A stretch of DNA of 64,000 nt from Blautia glucerasea (GCF_020537505.1 NZ_JAJBMO010000008.1:107501-171500), one strand, 5' to 3'. Counted from the first letter of the stretch, positions 35,024 to 44,168 are shown. A program made the numbers and translations. The notes: a model not told the origin generated them from the letters alone.

Positions 35024-35145
35024 AATGTGTATCCCCCTTTCACATTTCTGTGGCAATTCTCTTTGCATCAGCCATTGATGGCTTTTTCTGGAATCGCCTG
35101 TGCAAAATAACTAATTTTGTTCACATCAACCTTTATTTTAATGTA

Positions 35146-35174
35146 AATATAACACATGTATTTCCCTTCTTCAA
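35146..35174 (-). promoter_or_regulatory. Promoter of hydA
   Basis: TTGAAG (35169-35174) and TATATT (35146-35151) are 17 bases apart, with a TGTG extension before the -10. The leader is about 115 bases. Confidence 0.7.
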
Positions 35175-35301
35175 TAAAAGAAATACGAATTTTTTTCAGC
35201 ATTCAATAATTTTTTTGTAAATTTGTCTTTTTATTTTTTTTCGGACATGTTATTATAAATATATGAAGTCATTCGTTACTATCTGCAACATACGAATTCA
35301 G

Positions 35302-35420
35302 GTTACTGTTCATTACGTTCATAGCAACCCGCTTCGCGATGCACAGAAATCCTGCCTTGCATGATTTCGCGCCTACATTCTCGGGTTTTCTGTGAAATCG
35401 TTTCACAAAGACACCTCGCG
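35302..35420. repeat. Dispersed double-hairpin repeat, long copy
   Basis: On the minus strand this reads GGCGCGAAATCATGCAAGG, then a GATTTC arm and TGTGCATCGCGAAGCGGG, then a hairpin of GTTGCT and AGTAAC arms (35302-35328). It matches 46955-47026 closely over 70 bases. The plus-side extension contains ACACCTCGCGGAACG and GTGAACGGTGAC, shared with 37980-38015. Confidence 0.75.
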
Positions 35421-35555
35421 GAACGTTCCCAGTGAACGGTGACAAACACAGACAGGATGCCCGAGATACCTGCGGAGATTTCAGGCATCGACCCATAGCA
35501 GGATTTTCCTGCTCATAAAATCAAAAAAACAAATCCAAAACAGGAGGGAACATAT

Positions 35556-36194
35556 ATGGGAAGATTAACTGTCTTAGAGCAGATTGCACAGGATATCGCA
35601 GCAGAATTTGGAACAGACTGCGAAGTCGTAATCCATGATCTGAAAACAAAAGAACCAGAGCATTCCATTATCTATATTATAAATGGCCATGTAACCGGAC
35701 GAAATGTGGGGGATGGTCCATCTGATGCAGTTTTCGATGGAATCCGTCAGAAGAGACGGGGAAATGACGATGCTCCAGCTGACCACAATGGTTATCTGAT
35801 GAAAACAGCTGACGGTAAGATTCTGAAATGCAGCACTTCATATATAAAGGATGACGACGGAAGCCTTCACTATGTATTTGGGATCAACTATGACATCACC
35901 AAACTGACCTTGATCAACAGTGCCCTTGATAGTCTGATCACACCGAAGAACAAAGAGGAGACACCGAAGCAGATCACCCACAGTGTCAATGACCTTCTGG
36001 AGCGTCTGATCGAGGAATCTGTGAATCTTGTAGGCAAGCCGGTAGCCCTTATGAATAAAGAAGATAAGGTAACTGCAATCCAGTTCCTTAATGATTCCGG
36101 AGCTTTTCTTATTACAAAATCCGGAGATAAAGTCGCAAATTACTTTGGAATTTCCAAATATACGCTTTATAGTTATATTGATGTAAATAAATAA
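35556..36194 (+). CDS. YheO/DauR-type regulator (PAS-like plus C-terminal helix-turn-helix)
   Basis: A 212-residue transcription factor. Residues 5-120 are a PAS-like YheO domain (FGTDCEVVIHDLKTKEPEHS, YVFGINYDITKLT). Residues 165-210 are a DNA-binding domain (KEDKVTAIQFLNDSGAFLITKSGDKVANYFGISKYTLYSYID). Members of this family control amino-acid and selenium-linked catabolic genes. Its place beside hydA, within the purine island, makes it the likely local regulator, perhaps sensing a purine breakdown product. AGGAGG precedes the ATG. The 360 bases upstream contain a repeat element. Confidence 0.82.
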   Translation: MGRLTVLEQIAQDIAAEFGTDCEVVIHDLKTKEPEHSIIYIINGHVTGRNVGDGPSDAVFDGIRQKRRGNDDAPADHNGYLMKTADGKILKCSTSYIKDDDGSLHYVFGINYDITKLTLINSALDSLITPKNKEETPKQITHSVNDLLERLIEESVNLVGKPVALMNKEDKVTAIQFLNDSGAFLITKSGDKVANYFGISKYTLYSYIDVNK

Positions 36195-36253
36195 TACTCC
36201 CTTATTTTTCTTTTATTTTTTATAACAATAATAACACATTTTCCATACGGCAT

Positions 36254-36315
36254 AAATAAGCCATATAATACCCTCTCCCTATTACAGGATTTGGTTATTA
36301 TATGGCTTATTTTTT
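36254..36315 (+). terminator. Terminator after the YheO-type regulator
   Basis: A 17-pair AT-rich stem (arms 36254-36270 and 36296-36312, core AAGCCATATAATA) ends in TATTTTTT. It insulates the regulator from the converging small gene. Confidence 0.85.
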
Positions 36316-36377
36316 ATAATCTGTCAAAACACACTCTGCTGGTTTGGTCCGTTGCCCGTTATCCCGGCAAGCAGCGG

Positions 36378-36569
36378 CTATTCTTCTTCGCTTCCCAGCC
36401 GGTGCGCTTCTTTGTAAATTTCACAGGCGCCCTGGTTTACACATCGTTTATAGGCGCAGTCCATAAAGGTAAGTGTCCTTTTCCCATCTTTTTCTTCGTA
36501 CTCACAGCACACGGTCTGACTGCCGTTATACGTTCTGCAAAAGCCTGAGATAAATTCTTCTGTTTCCAT
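36378..36569 (-). CDS. Small Cys-rich protein, unknown function
   Basis: A 63-residue acidic protein with six cysteines (11, 21, 22, 38, 43, 49), spaced as in a compact metal-binding or disulfide-knot domain. There is no signal peptide. The ATG follows GGAGATGG. I do not recognise the family. It lies between the regulator and the DUF1015 gene, about 95 bases downstream of the latter on the same strand. The regular cysteine spacing and good ribosome site argue that it is real. Confidence 0.6.
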   Translation of the reverse strand: METEEFISGFCRTYNGSQTVCCEYEEKDGKRTLTFMDCAYKRCVNQGACEIYKEAHRLGSEEE

Positions 36570-36663
36570 TTTCCATCTCCATCAGAATTATTAATCCTAC
36601 CTGACCAGAGTATATTTTAAAATCATTTATGCACAATCTATCAATATACACACTCTAATTCTG

Positions 36664-37908
36664 TCAGCTTAATTTATGTACAAAAATCCCGCTGCGCAGC
36701 TTTGGTTCGAACCAGGTGGACTTGGGCGGCATCAATTTGCTCTCGTCTGCAATCTGCATCAGATCTTCCATGGAAGTGGGATACAGTGCAAATGCGATTC
36801 CCCTGGTCGCATCCGCCATGGCCTGAAGCTCTCTTAGCTTATGGCTTCCGCCAACAAAGCTGATGCGCTTATCTGTTCTCGGATCTCCAATGCCAAGAAC
36901 CGGTCCTAATACCACATCCTGAAGGATCTGGGAATCCAGCTGTCCTACCACGTCTTTTTCCTCGTAGAGTGCACGCTTCGCCTTCAAAAGGTACCAGAAG
37001 CCATCCAGATACATTCCGAAGCAATGCTTCTCCACTGGCTTTGCAGGAAAACCTGGCACGATCGTCATGTCGAAGTTCTCCTTGATCTTCTCAAGAATCT
37101 CCTCCACACTCTGCCCATTCAAATCCTTCACCACACGATTATAAGCCAGAATGGTAAGCTGGTCATATGGGAAAACTACGGAAAGGAAATAGTTAAACTC
37201 CTCTTCTCCTGTATAATCCGGATTCTCCTGGCGGCGCTTCAGTCCTACCTTCACAGCAGAAGCTGCTCTGTGATGGCCATCTGCAATATAAAATGCAGGG
37301 ATTGCCTCCAGCTCGCTCTGGATCTGGCTGATGGCCTGATCCTGGTCGATCACCCACACACGGTGTGTGATCTCATCCTCTTCTGTAAAATCATAGGCTG
37401 CCTTGTGTTCCTTTTTCCACTGTCCAAGGAGGGCAGTCAGACTGTCTGTGTAACGGCAGGCCAGATAAATAGGTCCGGTATTCGCATCACATACATCCAC
37501 ATGATGAATACGGTCCAGCTCCTTGTCCGATCTGGTAAGCTCATGCTTCTTCACCACACTGTCCAGATAATCATCAATAGAAGCGCAGCCGGCAATTCCA
37601 GTCTGTACCCTGCCCTTGCGTACCAGTTCGTATATGTAATAGCAAGGCTTATTATCCTGAACCAGAATGCCATTCTCTTCCATCTTAGAAAGGTTCTCCA
37701 TTGCCTTCTGGTAAACCTTCCCATCATAAAGATCTGTCTCTGCCGGCAGATCCATCTCCGCTCTGTCTACATGCAGAAAAGAATCCGGATTTTCTTTTCC
37801 GATTGCTGCTGCCTCTTCTCTATTCACTACGTCATATGGAAGGGCTGCTACTGCTGCTGCCTTCTCTTCTGTAGGTCTAAGTGCTTTAAATGCACGAAAT
37901 ACTGCCAT
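36664..37908 (-). CDS. DUF1015-family protein
   Basis: A 414-residue cytoplasmic protein of the DUF1015 family. It opens MAVFRAFKALRPTEEKAAAV and has the block YIADGHHRAASAVKVG near residue 215 and DPRTDKRISFVGG near 350, the family's conserved regions. The biochemical role is unknown; homologues are often near serine or phosphoserine metabolism genes. The ATG at 37908 has AGGAG ten bases upstream; a GTG at 37929 would lie inside that site. Confidence 0.88.
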   Translation of the reverse strand: MAVFRAFKALRPTEEKAAAVAALPYDVVNREEAAAIGKENPDSFLHVDRAEMDLPAETDLYDGKVYQKAMENLSKMEENGILVQDNKPCYYIYELVRKGRVQTGIAGCASIDDYLDSVVKKHELTRSDKELDRIHHVDVCDANTGPIYLACRYTDSLTALLGQWKKEHKAAYDFTEEDEITHRVWVIDQDQAISQIQSELEAIPAFYIADGHHRAASAVKVGLKRRQENPDYTGEEEFNYFLSVVFPYDQLTILAYNRVVKDLNGQSVEEILEKIKENFDMTIVPGFPAKPVEKHCFGMYLDGFWYLLKAKRALYEEKDVVGQLDSQILQDVVLGPVLGIGDPRTDKRISFVGGSHKLRELQAMADATRGIAFALYPTSMEDLMQIADESKLMPPKSTWFEPKLRSGIFVHKLS

Positions 37909-37967
37909 AAAAATATCGCTCCTTTCCACGGTCCGTATGTGTATGTTTCGTGTTACGGTTCACTCTG

Positions 37968-38015
37968 GTTACTGTTCTAAAAACACCTCGCGGAACGATA
38001 GCCGTGAACAGTAAC
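37968..38015. repeat. Dispersed hairpin repeat ahead of the dpaL promoter
   Basis: GTTACTGTTC (37968-37977) and GAACAGTAAC (38006-38015) form a perfect ten-pair stem around AAAAACACCTCGCGGAACG. The loop sequence recurs within 35400-35440. Confidence 0.65.
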
Positions 38016-38142
38016 TCTTTCGTTCTACATGATTCTGCCCGTTTTTCCTAAGTGTCGTAACTTATATTTTACCACAATTATATGCCATCTGCAATAAAAC
38101 TAAATATTTTTTGAGAAAGCTAAATTTTTTTGTATTTTTCTA

Positions 38143-38173
38143 TTGCAAATTGATTTATTTATGTTATTATACT
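38143..38173 (+). promoter_or_regulatory. Candidate promoter of dpaL-ygeY
   Basis: TTGCAA (38143-38148) and TATACT (38168-38173) lie 70 bases before dpaL, but the spacer is 19 bases, longer than ideal. An activator might compensate. Confidence 0.4.
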
Positions 38174-38241
38174 TATTAGGAAAACAAAAAAGTAAGTAAA
38201 ACGTAACCAAATAAATCATATCTACGAAGGAGGTTTTCCCC

Positions 38242-39471
38242 ATGACAGACGGACTGAAATGGACGGTCAATCATGTACCGGGATCTGATGACAAGTTCCT
38301 GGAGCTGATGTCCGAAGAAAACGTAACCAAAGCAAATGAATTCCACAAAAGCTTTCCACAATATTCCGTAACACCTCTGCAGAAGCTCTCCGCTCTTGCT
38401 TCCTATCTTGGAGTAAAAGGCATCTACTGCAAGGATGAATCTTATCGTTTCGGATTAAATGCATTTAAGGTTCTTGGCGGCTCTTACGCAATGGGACGTT
38501 ACATAGCAAAGGAGCTTGGACGTGATATCAGTGAGCTTCCTTACAATGTTCTCTCCTCTGAAAAATTAAGAGAGGAATTTGGACAGGCTACTTTTTTCAC
38601 CGCCACAGATGGAAATCACGGCCGCGGCGTTGCCTGGGCAGCTAACCGTCTTGGACAGAAGGCCGTAGTCAGAATGCCAAAGGGAACCACCAGGACACGT
38701 TTTGACAACATCGCCAAGGAAGGCGCTGAGGTTACCATCGAGGAAGTAAACTACGACGACTGCGTAAGAATGGCAGCCGCTGAAGCCGCTAAAACAGAAC
38801 ATGGTATCATTGTTCAGGATACTGCATGGGACGGATATGAGGAAATTCCATCCTGGATCATGCAGGGATACGGAACTCTGGTTCTGGAAGCAGATAAGCA
38901 GCTGAAGGAAAACGGAGTCGACCGTCCTACCCATGTATTCGTACAGGCTGGTGTTGGTTCCCTGGCTGGTGCAGTTGTAGGATATTTTGCCCACAAATAT
39001 AAAGAGAATCCCCCAGTAATGGTTGTCTGCGAAGCAAGCGCAGCTGACTGTCTCTACCGCTCCGCTGTCGCAGCAGATGGCAATCTGGTAAATGTTACCG
39101 GCGATCTGCAGACGATCATGGCAGGTCTCGCATGCGGCGAGGGAAATACCATTGGTTGGGACATCCTGAAGAATCATGTAACCGCCTTCGCCTCCTGTCC
39201 AGACTGGATGAGTGCGAAAGCAACCCGTATTTATGCAAACCCTCTTGAGAACGATCCGCACATCGTATCCGGTGAATCCGGTTCTGTTCCTCTTGGTCTT
39301 GCATATACCGCTCTTCATGATGAGGATGCTAAGGATCTCAAGGAAGCCCTGAAGCTGGATGAGAATTCCAATATTCTGGTGATCTCCACAGAGGGGGATA
39401 CCGATCCAGTCCGTTACCGTGAGATCGTATGGGATGGTTTATACGGAACAACCGAATCATTAAGCAAATAA
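38242..39471 (+). CDS. dpaL: 2,3-Diaminopropionate ammonia-lyase
   Basis: A PLP fold-type II enzyme of 409 residues (YgeX) that splits 2,3-diaminopropionate into pyruvate and two ammonia. The PLP lysine (K76) lies in RFGLNAFKVLGG, and FFTATDGNHGRGVAWAANR is the phosphate/asparagine loop seen in the family. In the urate pathway of gut bacteria it releases pyruvate at the end of the route. AAGGAGG precedes the ATG. ygeY follows after 47 bases. Confidence 0.95.
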   Translation: MTDGLKWTVNHVPGSDDKFLELMSEENVTKANEFHKSFPQYSVTPLQKLSALASYLGVKGIYCKDESYRFGLNAFKVLGGSYAMGRYIAKELGRDISELPYNVLSSEKLREEFGQATFFTATDGNHGRGVAWAANRLGQKAVVRMPKGTTRTRFDNIAKEGAEVTIEEVNYDDCVRMAAAEAAKTEHGIIVQDTAWDGYEEIPSWIMQGYGTLVLEADKQLKENGVDRPTHVFVQAGVGSLAGAVVGYFAHKYKENPPVMVVCEASAADCLYRSAVAADGNLVNVTGDLQTIMAGLACGEGNTIGWDILKNHVTAFASCPDWMSAKATRIYANPLENDPHIVSGESGSVPLGLAYTALHDEDAKDLKEALKLDENSNILVISTEGDTDPVRYREIVWDGLYGTTESLSK

Positions 39472-39518
39472 TTATAACAATATTATTATTTTTTATAAAA
39501 ATACGGAGGTAAAGAGTT

Positions 39519-40829
39519 ATGGATTATAACAAAATCAAAGAAGCTGCACAAAATTACGAAGCAGATATGACCAAATTTCTTCGTGACCTGGTTCACTTCC
39601 CAGGCGAGAGCTGCGGTGAGAAAGATCACGTAATGCGAATCAAAGAAGAGATGGAGAAGCTGGGCTTCGATAAGGTTCAGGTTGACCCAATGGGAAATAT
39701 CCTTGGCTACATGGGAACTGGAAGCACTCTCATCGGTTTCGACGGACACATTGATACAGTAGGTATCGGAAACCGAGAGAACTGGGAATTTGATCCATAT
39801 GAAGGATTTGAGACTGAGACCGAGATCGGCGGACGTGGAACTTCTGACCAGATGGGTGGTATCGTATCCGCAGTTTACGGTGCCAAGATCATGAAAGACC
39901 TTGGTCTTCTTAGTGACAAATATCAGGTAGTCGTTACCGGAACTGTTCAGGAAGAGGACTGCGACGGTCTTTGCTGGCAGTACATCATCAACGAAGACAA
40001 GGTTCGCCCGGAATTCGTAGTTTCCACAGAGCCTACAGACGGCGGTATCTACCGCGGACAGCGCGGACGTATGGAAATCCGTATCGATGTAAAGGGTGTT
40101 TCCTGCCATGGTTCCGCTCCAGAGCGTGGTGATAATGCCATCTATAAAATGGCTGACATCCTTCAGGACGTTCGTGCATTAAATGAAAACGATGCAGCAG
40201 ATGAGACCGAGATCAAGGGTCTCGTAAAAATGCTGGACAAGAAATACAATCCAGAATGGGAAGAGGCAAACTTCCTTGGAAGAGGTACTGTTACTACTTC
40301 CGAAATCTTCTTCACATCTCCAAGCCGCTGCGCAGTTGCTGACTCCTGTGCTGTTTCCCTTGACCGTCGTATGACAGCAGGTGAGACCTGGGAGAGCTGC
40401 CTGGATGAAATCCGCGCCCTTCCATCCGTTAAGAAATATGGTGACGATGTTAAGGTTTCCATGTATGAGTACTCCCGTCCATCCTGGACAGAGCTTGTAT
40501 ATCCAATCGAGTGCTATTTCCCAACATGGGTAATCCCGAAGGATCACAAGGTTACTGCTGCTCTTGAGGAAGCTTATCACAATCTGTATGGCACAGAGCG
40601 CATGGGCAATGCTGAGACAGAGGCTATGAGAAAAGCCCGTCCTCTTACTGACAAATGGACTTTCTCTACCAACGGTGTTTCCATTATGGGACGTAACGGA
40701 ATCCCATGTATCGGATTTGGACCTGGCGCAGAGGCTCAGGCTCACGCTCCCAACGAGAAAACATGGAAAGATGATCTGGTAAGATGTGCAGCTGTTTATG
40801 CAGCACTTCCTACTGCTTATTGTAAATAA
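39519..40829 (+). CDS. ygeY: YgeY-type M20 hydrolase linked to selenium metabolism
   Basis: An M20 metallohydrolase of 436 residues. Metal ligands appear in [12 protein letters not shown] (H77, D79), DQMGG and TVQEEDCDG, and the family histidine in the dimerisation region near GVSCHGSAP. In the anaerobic purine cluster it is thought to free diaminopropionate from a substituted intermediate, feeding DpaL. It is co-directional with dpaL (47 bases) and ygeW. Confidence 0.92.
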   Translation: MDYNKIKEAAQNYEADMTKFLRDLVHFPGESCGEKDHVMRIKEEMEKLGFDKVQVDPMGNILGYMGTGSTLIGFDGHIDTVGIGNRENWEFDPYEGFETETEIGGRGTSDQMGGIVSAVYGAKIMKDLGLLSDKYQVVVTGTVQEEDCDGLCWQYIINEDKVRPEFVVSTEPTDGGIYRGQRGRMEIRIDVKGVSCHGSAPERGDNAIYKMADILQDVRALNENDAADETEIKGLVKMLDKKYNPEWEEANFLGRGTVTTSEIFFTSPSRCAVADSCAVSLDRRMTAGETWESCLDEIRALPSVKKYGDDVKVSMYEYSRPSWTELVYPIECYFPTWVIPKDHKVTAALEEAYHNLYGTERMGNAETEAMRKARPLTDKWTFSTNGVSIMGRNGIPCIGFGPGAEAQAHAPNEKTWKDDLVRCAAVYAALPTAYCK

Positions 40830-40865
40830 TCTTTTTACCATAAATACCAAAATATGAACTGCCGT

Positions 40866-40947
40866 GAGGTCTGGTGTGTGAATTGCATTTGGCAACCTGC
40901 ACGCTCCTGGGGCAGGCAGCTATTCCAATGTGTCTGCTCCATACCTC
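40866..40947. other. Structured intergenic region between ygeY and ygeW
   Basis: Three nested pairings are visible: GAGGTCTGG (40866) with CCATACCTC (ends 40947, one mismatch), CATTTGG (40886) with CCAATG (ends 40930, one bulge), and CCTGC (40896) with GCAGG (ends 40916). No T run follows, so it is not a standard terminator. A small structured RNA, processing site or attenuator are possible. Confidence 0.5.
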
Positions 40948-41020
40948 CACTTTACACATATTGCTTTTTATTAATAGCCAGGTAAATTTTATTCATACTT
41001 AAAATATAAGGAGAAAATTC

Positions 41021-42214
41021 ATGAAAACATTACAGGATTACATCGACAAACTTAACAGTCTCAACTTCAAAGAAATGTACAACAACGATTTTTTCTGGAC
41101 ATGGGACAAAACAGACGAGGAACTGGAGGCTGTTTTCACAGTTGCTGACGCTCTTCGTTTCATGAGAGAGCACAACATCTCCACAAAAGTATTTGAGAGC
41201 GGTCTTGGAATCTCTATTTTCCGCGACAACTCCACACGTACCCGTTTCTCCTTCGCTTCTGCCTGCAACCTTCTTGGACTTGAGGTACAGGATCTGGACG
41301 AAAAGAAATCCCAGATCGCACATGGTGAGACTGTCCGTGAGACAGCTAACATGGTTTCCTTCATGGCTGATGTGATCGGTATCCGTGATGACATGTACAT
41401 TGGCAAGGGCCACGCTTATCAGCAGGAATTCATGAACGCTGTAACAGAGGGAAATAAGGATGGTATCCTTGAGCAGAGACCTACTCTTGTAAACCTTCAG
41501 TGTGATGTTGATCATCCTACACAGTGTATGGCAGATATGCTTCACATCATCCATGAATTCGGCGGTATCGAGAATCTGAAGGGCAAAAAGCTTGCTATGA
41601 CATGGGCTTACTCACCTTCCTACGGAAAACCGCTCTCCGTTCCTCAGGGTGTGATCGGCCTTATGACACGTTTCGGTATGGACGTTGTTCTGGCTCATCC
41701 GGAAGGATATGACGTAATGCCAGAGGTTGAAGAAATCGCTAAGAAAAATGCTGAGAAATCCGGTGGTTCCTTCACAAAGACCAATAGCATGGAAGAAGCA
41801 TTTAAAGATGCTGATATCGTTTATCCAAAGAGCTGGGCTCCATTTGCTGCAATGGAAAAACGTACCAACCTTTATGGAGAGGGCGACTTCGACGGAATCA
41901 ATAAGCTGGAGAAAGAGCTTCTTGCTCAGAACGCAGAGCACAAAGACTGGGCTTGCACAGAAGAGCTTATGAAGACCACCAAAGACGGAAAAGCCCTTTA
42001 CCTGCACTGCCTGCCAGCTGATATCACAGGCGTAAGCTGTGAGACCGGTGAGGTTGATGCAAGCGTATTTGACCGTTATCGTATCCCGCTTTACAAAGAA
42101 GCAAGCTTCAAACCATATGTAATTGCAGCAATGATCATGCTCTCCAAATTCGAAAACCCACAGGATATCCTGAAAAAACTGGAAGTAAAAGCTGCTCCGA
42201 GAATTATGGAATAA
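41021..42214 (+). CDS. ygeW: YgeW-type knotted carbamoyltransferase
   Basis: A 397-residue member of the aspartate/ornithine carbamoyltransferase fold. The carbamoyl-phosphate site is FRDNSTRTRFSFASA (S71 to R75), with VDHPTQCMADMLHI and LHCLPADITG further on. YgeW's natural substrate is not established; in this cluster it probably works in the phosphorolytic direction on a ureido intermediate, making carbamoyl phosphate for the carbamate kinase downstream. AAGGAG precedes the ATG. A terminator directly follows. Confidence 0.93.
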   Translation: MKTLQDYIDKLNSLNFKEMYNNDFFWTWDKTDEELEAVFTVADALRFMREHNISTKVFESGLGISIFRDNSTRTRFSFASACNLLGLEVQDLDEKKSQIAHGETVRETANMVSFMADVIGIRDDMYIGKGHAYQQEFMNAVTEGNKDGILEQRPTLVNLQCDVDHPTQCMADMLHIIHEFGGIENLKGKKLAMTWAYSPSYGKPLSVPQGVIGLMTRFGMDVVLAHPEGYDVMPEVEEIAKKNAEKSGGSFTKTNSMEEAFKDADIVYPKSWAPFAAMEKRTNLYGEGDFDGINKLEKELLAQNAEHKDWACTEELMKTTKDGKALYLHCLPADITGVSCETGEVDASVFDRYRIPLYKEASFKPYVIAAMIMLSKFENPQDILKKLEVKAAPRIME

Positions 42215-42225
42215 TGCTTTTCAGG

Positions 42226-42251
42226 GGGCTGTAGGAATACAGCCCTTTTTT
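42226..42251 (+). terminator. Terminator after ygeW
   Basis: GGGCTGTA and TACAGCCC form a perfect eight-pair stem with a GGAA loop, followed by six T. It separates dpaL-ygeY-ygeW from arcC. Confidence 0.92.
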
Positions 42252-42334
42252 GTTCTCATTTTTGATGGTATTTCTAATATTTTATATACTTTTAATATAG
42301 TAGATTGTTATTTTATATATTTTTTATGATCATA

Positions 42335-42440
42335 TTTATGAAAGTGAAGCGTTCTAAATTAATATCATTCGCAATAATTCGTAATCAAACAGTTTGCTCT
42401 GTTTACTTGTATTTTTCGTCGCTTCTATTACTTTCATAAA
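42335..42440. repeat. Long inverted repeat in the arcC leader
   Basis: TTTATGAAAGTGAAGCG (42335-42351) pairs with a right arm at 42420-42440 composed of CGCTTC, a four-base bulge and ACTTTCATAAA. The loop of about 68 bases includes AAACAG/CTGTTT. It ends 21 bases before arcC. It could be a MITE-like insertion or a regulatory RNA structure. Confidence 0.6.
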
Positions 42441-42461
42441 CATTTTTCCAGGGAGGTTTCT

Positions 42462-43409
42462 ATGATATATAAAAGAAAACGCATCGTGGTTGCCCTTGGT
42501 GGCAACGCACTGGGAAATACACTTCCAGAACAGATGATAGCAGTAAAATCTACTGCAAGGGCGCTCTGTGACCTTATTGAGGAAGGTCACCAGGTAGTTG
42601 TGGTTCACGGAAACGGGCCACAGGTGGGTATGATCAACAATGCCATGACTGCACTTACCCACGAGGATCAGACACAGCCAAACACTCCGCTCTCCGTCTG
42701 TGTAGCCATGAGCCAGGCTTACATCGGCTATGATCTTCAGAACGCACTCCGCGAGGAGCTTCGCAAACGTGGCTTTATGCGCACCCCGGTTGTCACCGTT
42801 GTCACCCAGGTTCGTGTCGATCCGGAGGATCCTGCATTTGAAAATCCAAGCAAACCAATCGGTAAATTTCTTACCAAGGAAGAGGCCGATTTCCAGGCAA
42901 AGGCTTACGGACATGTTATGAAAGAAGACGCAGGCCGCGGCTACCGCCGTGTGGTTGCTTCTCCCAAGCCAGTGGAAATCGTAGAGCAGGATGCCATCAA
43001 CAGCCTTGTGGATGCCAACAAGATTGTCATCTGCTGTGGTGGTGGCGGAATCCCGGTAACCTTAGAAGGTCATCACTTAAAAGGCGCTTCTGCTGTCATT
43101 GACAAAGATTTCGCCAGCTGCCTGCTTGCAAAACAGTTAGATGCAGATATGCTGATCATTCTGACTGCTGTAGAAAAGGTCGCTGTTAACTTTGGTAAAG
43201 AGAATGAAAAATGGTTGGACGATCTTACCGTTTCCCAGGCTAAGAAATACATCGAAGAAGGCCAGTTCGCCGCCGGATCCATGCTGCCGAAGGTCCAGGC
43301 ATGCGTAGACTTCGCCAGCTCTGGCACCGGCCGTACAGCTATGATCACCCTGCTGGAAAAGGCGAAAGATGGTATTATGGGAAAGACGGGGACACAGATT
43401 CATCTGTAA
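42462..43409 (+). CDS. arcC: Carbamate kinase
   Basis: A 315-residue amino-acid-kinase fold enzyme that makes ATP from carbamoyl phosphate and ADP. Motifs are IVVALGGNALGN at the N-terminus, VVVHGNGPQVG at about 47, and ICCGGGGIPV near 190. With YgeW it should recover ATP from purine-derived ureido groups. GGGAGG precedes the ATG. The leader carries a long inverted repeat, and a terminator follows. Confidence 0.96.
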   Translation: MIYKRKRIVVALGGNALGNTLPEQMIAVKSTARALCDLIEEGHQVVVVHGNGPQVGMINNAMTALTHEDQTQPNTPLSVCVAMSQAYIGYDLQNALREELRKRGFMRTPVVTVVTQVRVDPEDPAFENPSKPIGKFLTKEEADFQAKAYGHVMKEDAGRGYRRVVASPKPVEIVEQDAINSLVDANKIVICCGGGGIPVTLEGHHLKGASAVIDKDFASCLLAKQLDADMLIILTAVEKVAVNFGKENEKWLDDLTVSQAKKYIEEGQFAAGSMLPKVQACVDFASSGTGRTAMITLLEKAKDGIMGKTGTQIHL

Positions 43410-43450
43410 GAAGTGTTTTTGACGGACAAGGTCACCTAGATTACTTAGTA

Positions 43451-43477
43451 GGGTATGGTTTGCGCCATACCCTTTTT
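43451..43477 (+). terminator. Terminator after arcC
   Basis: GGGTATGG and CCATACCC (43451-43472) form an eight-pair stem with a TTTGCG loop, followed by five T. Confidence 0.92.
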
Positions 43478-43501
43478 ATAAACACGCTCTAGTACACATA
43501 T

Positions 43502-43552
43502 AAAAAGAACTTTCTGTACCTCATCATTTTATAGTCTGCAGAAAGTTCTTTT
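43502..43552 (-). terminator. Terminator after the BMC shell genes
   Basis: AAAAGAACTTTCTG and CAGAAAGTTCTTTT pair over about 14 bases; the minus strand ends in TTTTTATA. It lies six bases after the shell gene stop. Confidence 0.85.
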
Positions 43553-43557
43553 CATTA

Positions 43558-43845
43558 TCATTTGTGATGTTTCTCTTCCTCTTCTTCCACCAGTCTGGAA
43601 GTTTCTTCTGACGGTGCTGAAATCACGGCTGCTGCCACGATCTCACATGGTGGATTCTCCTTCACAGCATCTACAGCTGCCTTCACAGCGGCTACATCAC
43701 CGCTTAAGAATACCGTTGCATGGCCTCCGCACTTGGTATGCCAGGTACGGAATTCTACATCTGATGTTTTCAGCATCTGGTCAAGGACAACTACTGCATT
43801 GCAGCTTCCCAGAACCTCTACTAATCCTAATGCTCCATAAGACAT
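43558..43845 (-). CDS. Bacterial microcompartment shell protein (BMC-H), acidic tail
   Basis: A 95-residue single-BMC-domain protein that should form flat hexamers. It opens MSYGALGLVEVLGSCNAVVVLDQMLK, the usual fold start, and has LSGDVAAVKAAVDAVKE as the conserved helix. The expected pore loop reads TKCGGH, with a cysteine. The C-terminal tail is acidic then histidine-containing (EEEEEKHHK). It is paired with a second shell gene 23 bases upstream; the pair has its own promoter and terminator. No pentamer (BMC-P), tandem BMC-T or classical signature enzyme is in the window. Confidence 0.92.
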   Translation of the reverse strand: MSYGALGLVEVLGSCNAVVVLDQMLKTSDVEFRTWHTKCGGHATVFLSGDVAAVKAAVDAVKENPPCEIVAAAVISAPSEETSRLVEEEEEKHHK

Positions 43846-43868
43846 CTTCGCTTTCCTCCTGACATATT

Positions 43869-44168
43869 CTATTTGTTAATGGTCATCTTAAGTGCTGCTT
43901 CTGTATCTGCTGTGGGGGATGCGATCACCGTATGGGAAACAATCTTGCCAAGGGGTTTCGCTGTCTCTAATGCCACTTCCATGGCTGCATTTACATCAGA
44001 AACACTTCCACGCATCTTTACACATGCTCCACTTTTCAGTCGGTTTCTTTCTACGCTCTGTATTTTTACATTTGCAGCCTTGGACGCTGCGTCAAGAGCA
44101 ACAAAGCAGGCTACCAGGTTATCCAGTTCAAACACCCCAACTGCCATGCCATCATAGTTTTCTGCCAT
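43869..44168 (-). CDS. Bacterial microcompartment shell protein (BMC domain), second paralogue
   Basis: A 99-residue single-BMC-domain protein with the core AVGVFELDNLVACFVALDAASKAANV and the pore-loop region NRLKSGACVKMRGS, followed by SDVNAAMEVALETAKPLG. It is clearly a different paralogue from the neighbour (different pore, no acidic tail), so mixed hexamers or a two-component shell are possible. AAGGAGG precedes the ATG. A good promoter lies at 44289-44317, which makes this a two-gene unit within the purine/selenium island. Confidence 0.9.
   Translation of the reverse strand: MAENYDGMAVGVFELDNLVACFVALDAASKAANVKIQSVERNRLKSGACVKMRGSVSDVNAAMEVALETAKPLGKIVSHTVIASPTADTEAALKMTINK

Noticed and set aside
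35024..35555. Small genes in the 530-base hydA/regulator gap
   Set aside because: Short frames of 61-75 codons here fall on the repeat element in both strands and lack ribosome sites; the gap holds the hydA promoter and a repeat.
36707..36720. GGTTCGAACC, tRNA T-loop-like text
   Set aside because: It is inside the DUF1015 coding sequence and no acceptor or anticodon stem can be formed around it.
43502..43552. CRISPR-like or attachment-site repeat near the shell genes
   Set aside because: It is a single inverted repeat with T runs at both ends and is better explained as a terminator.
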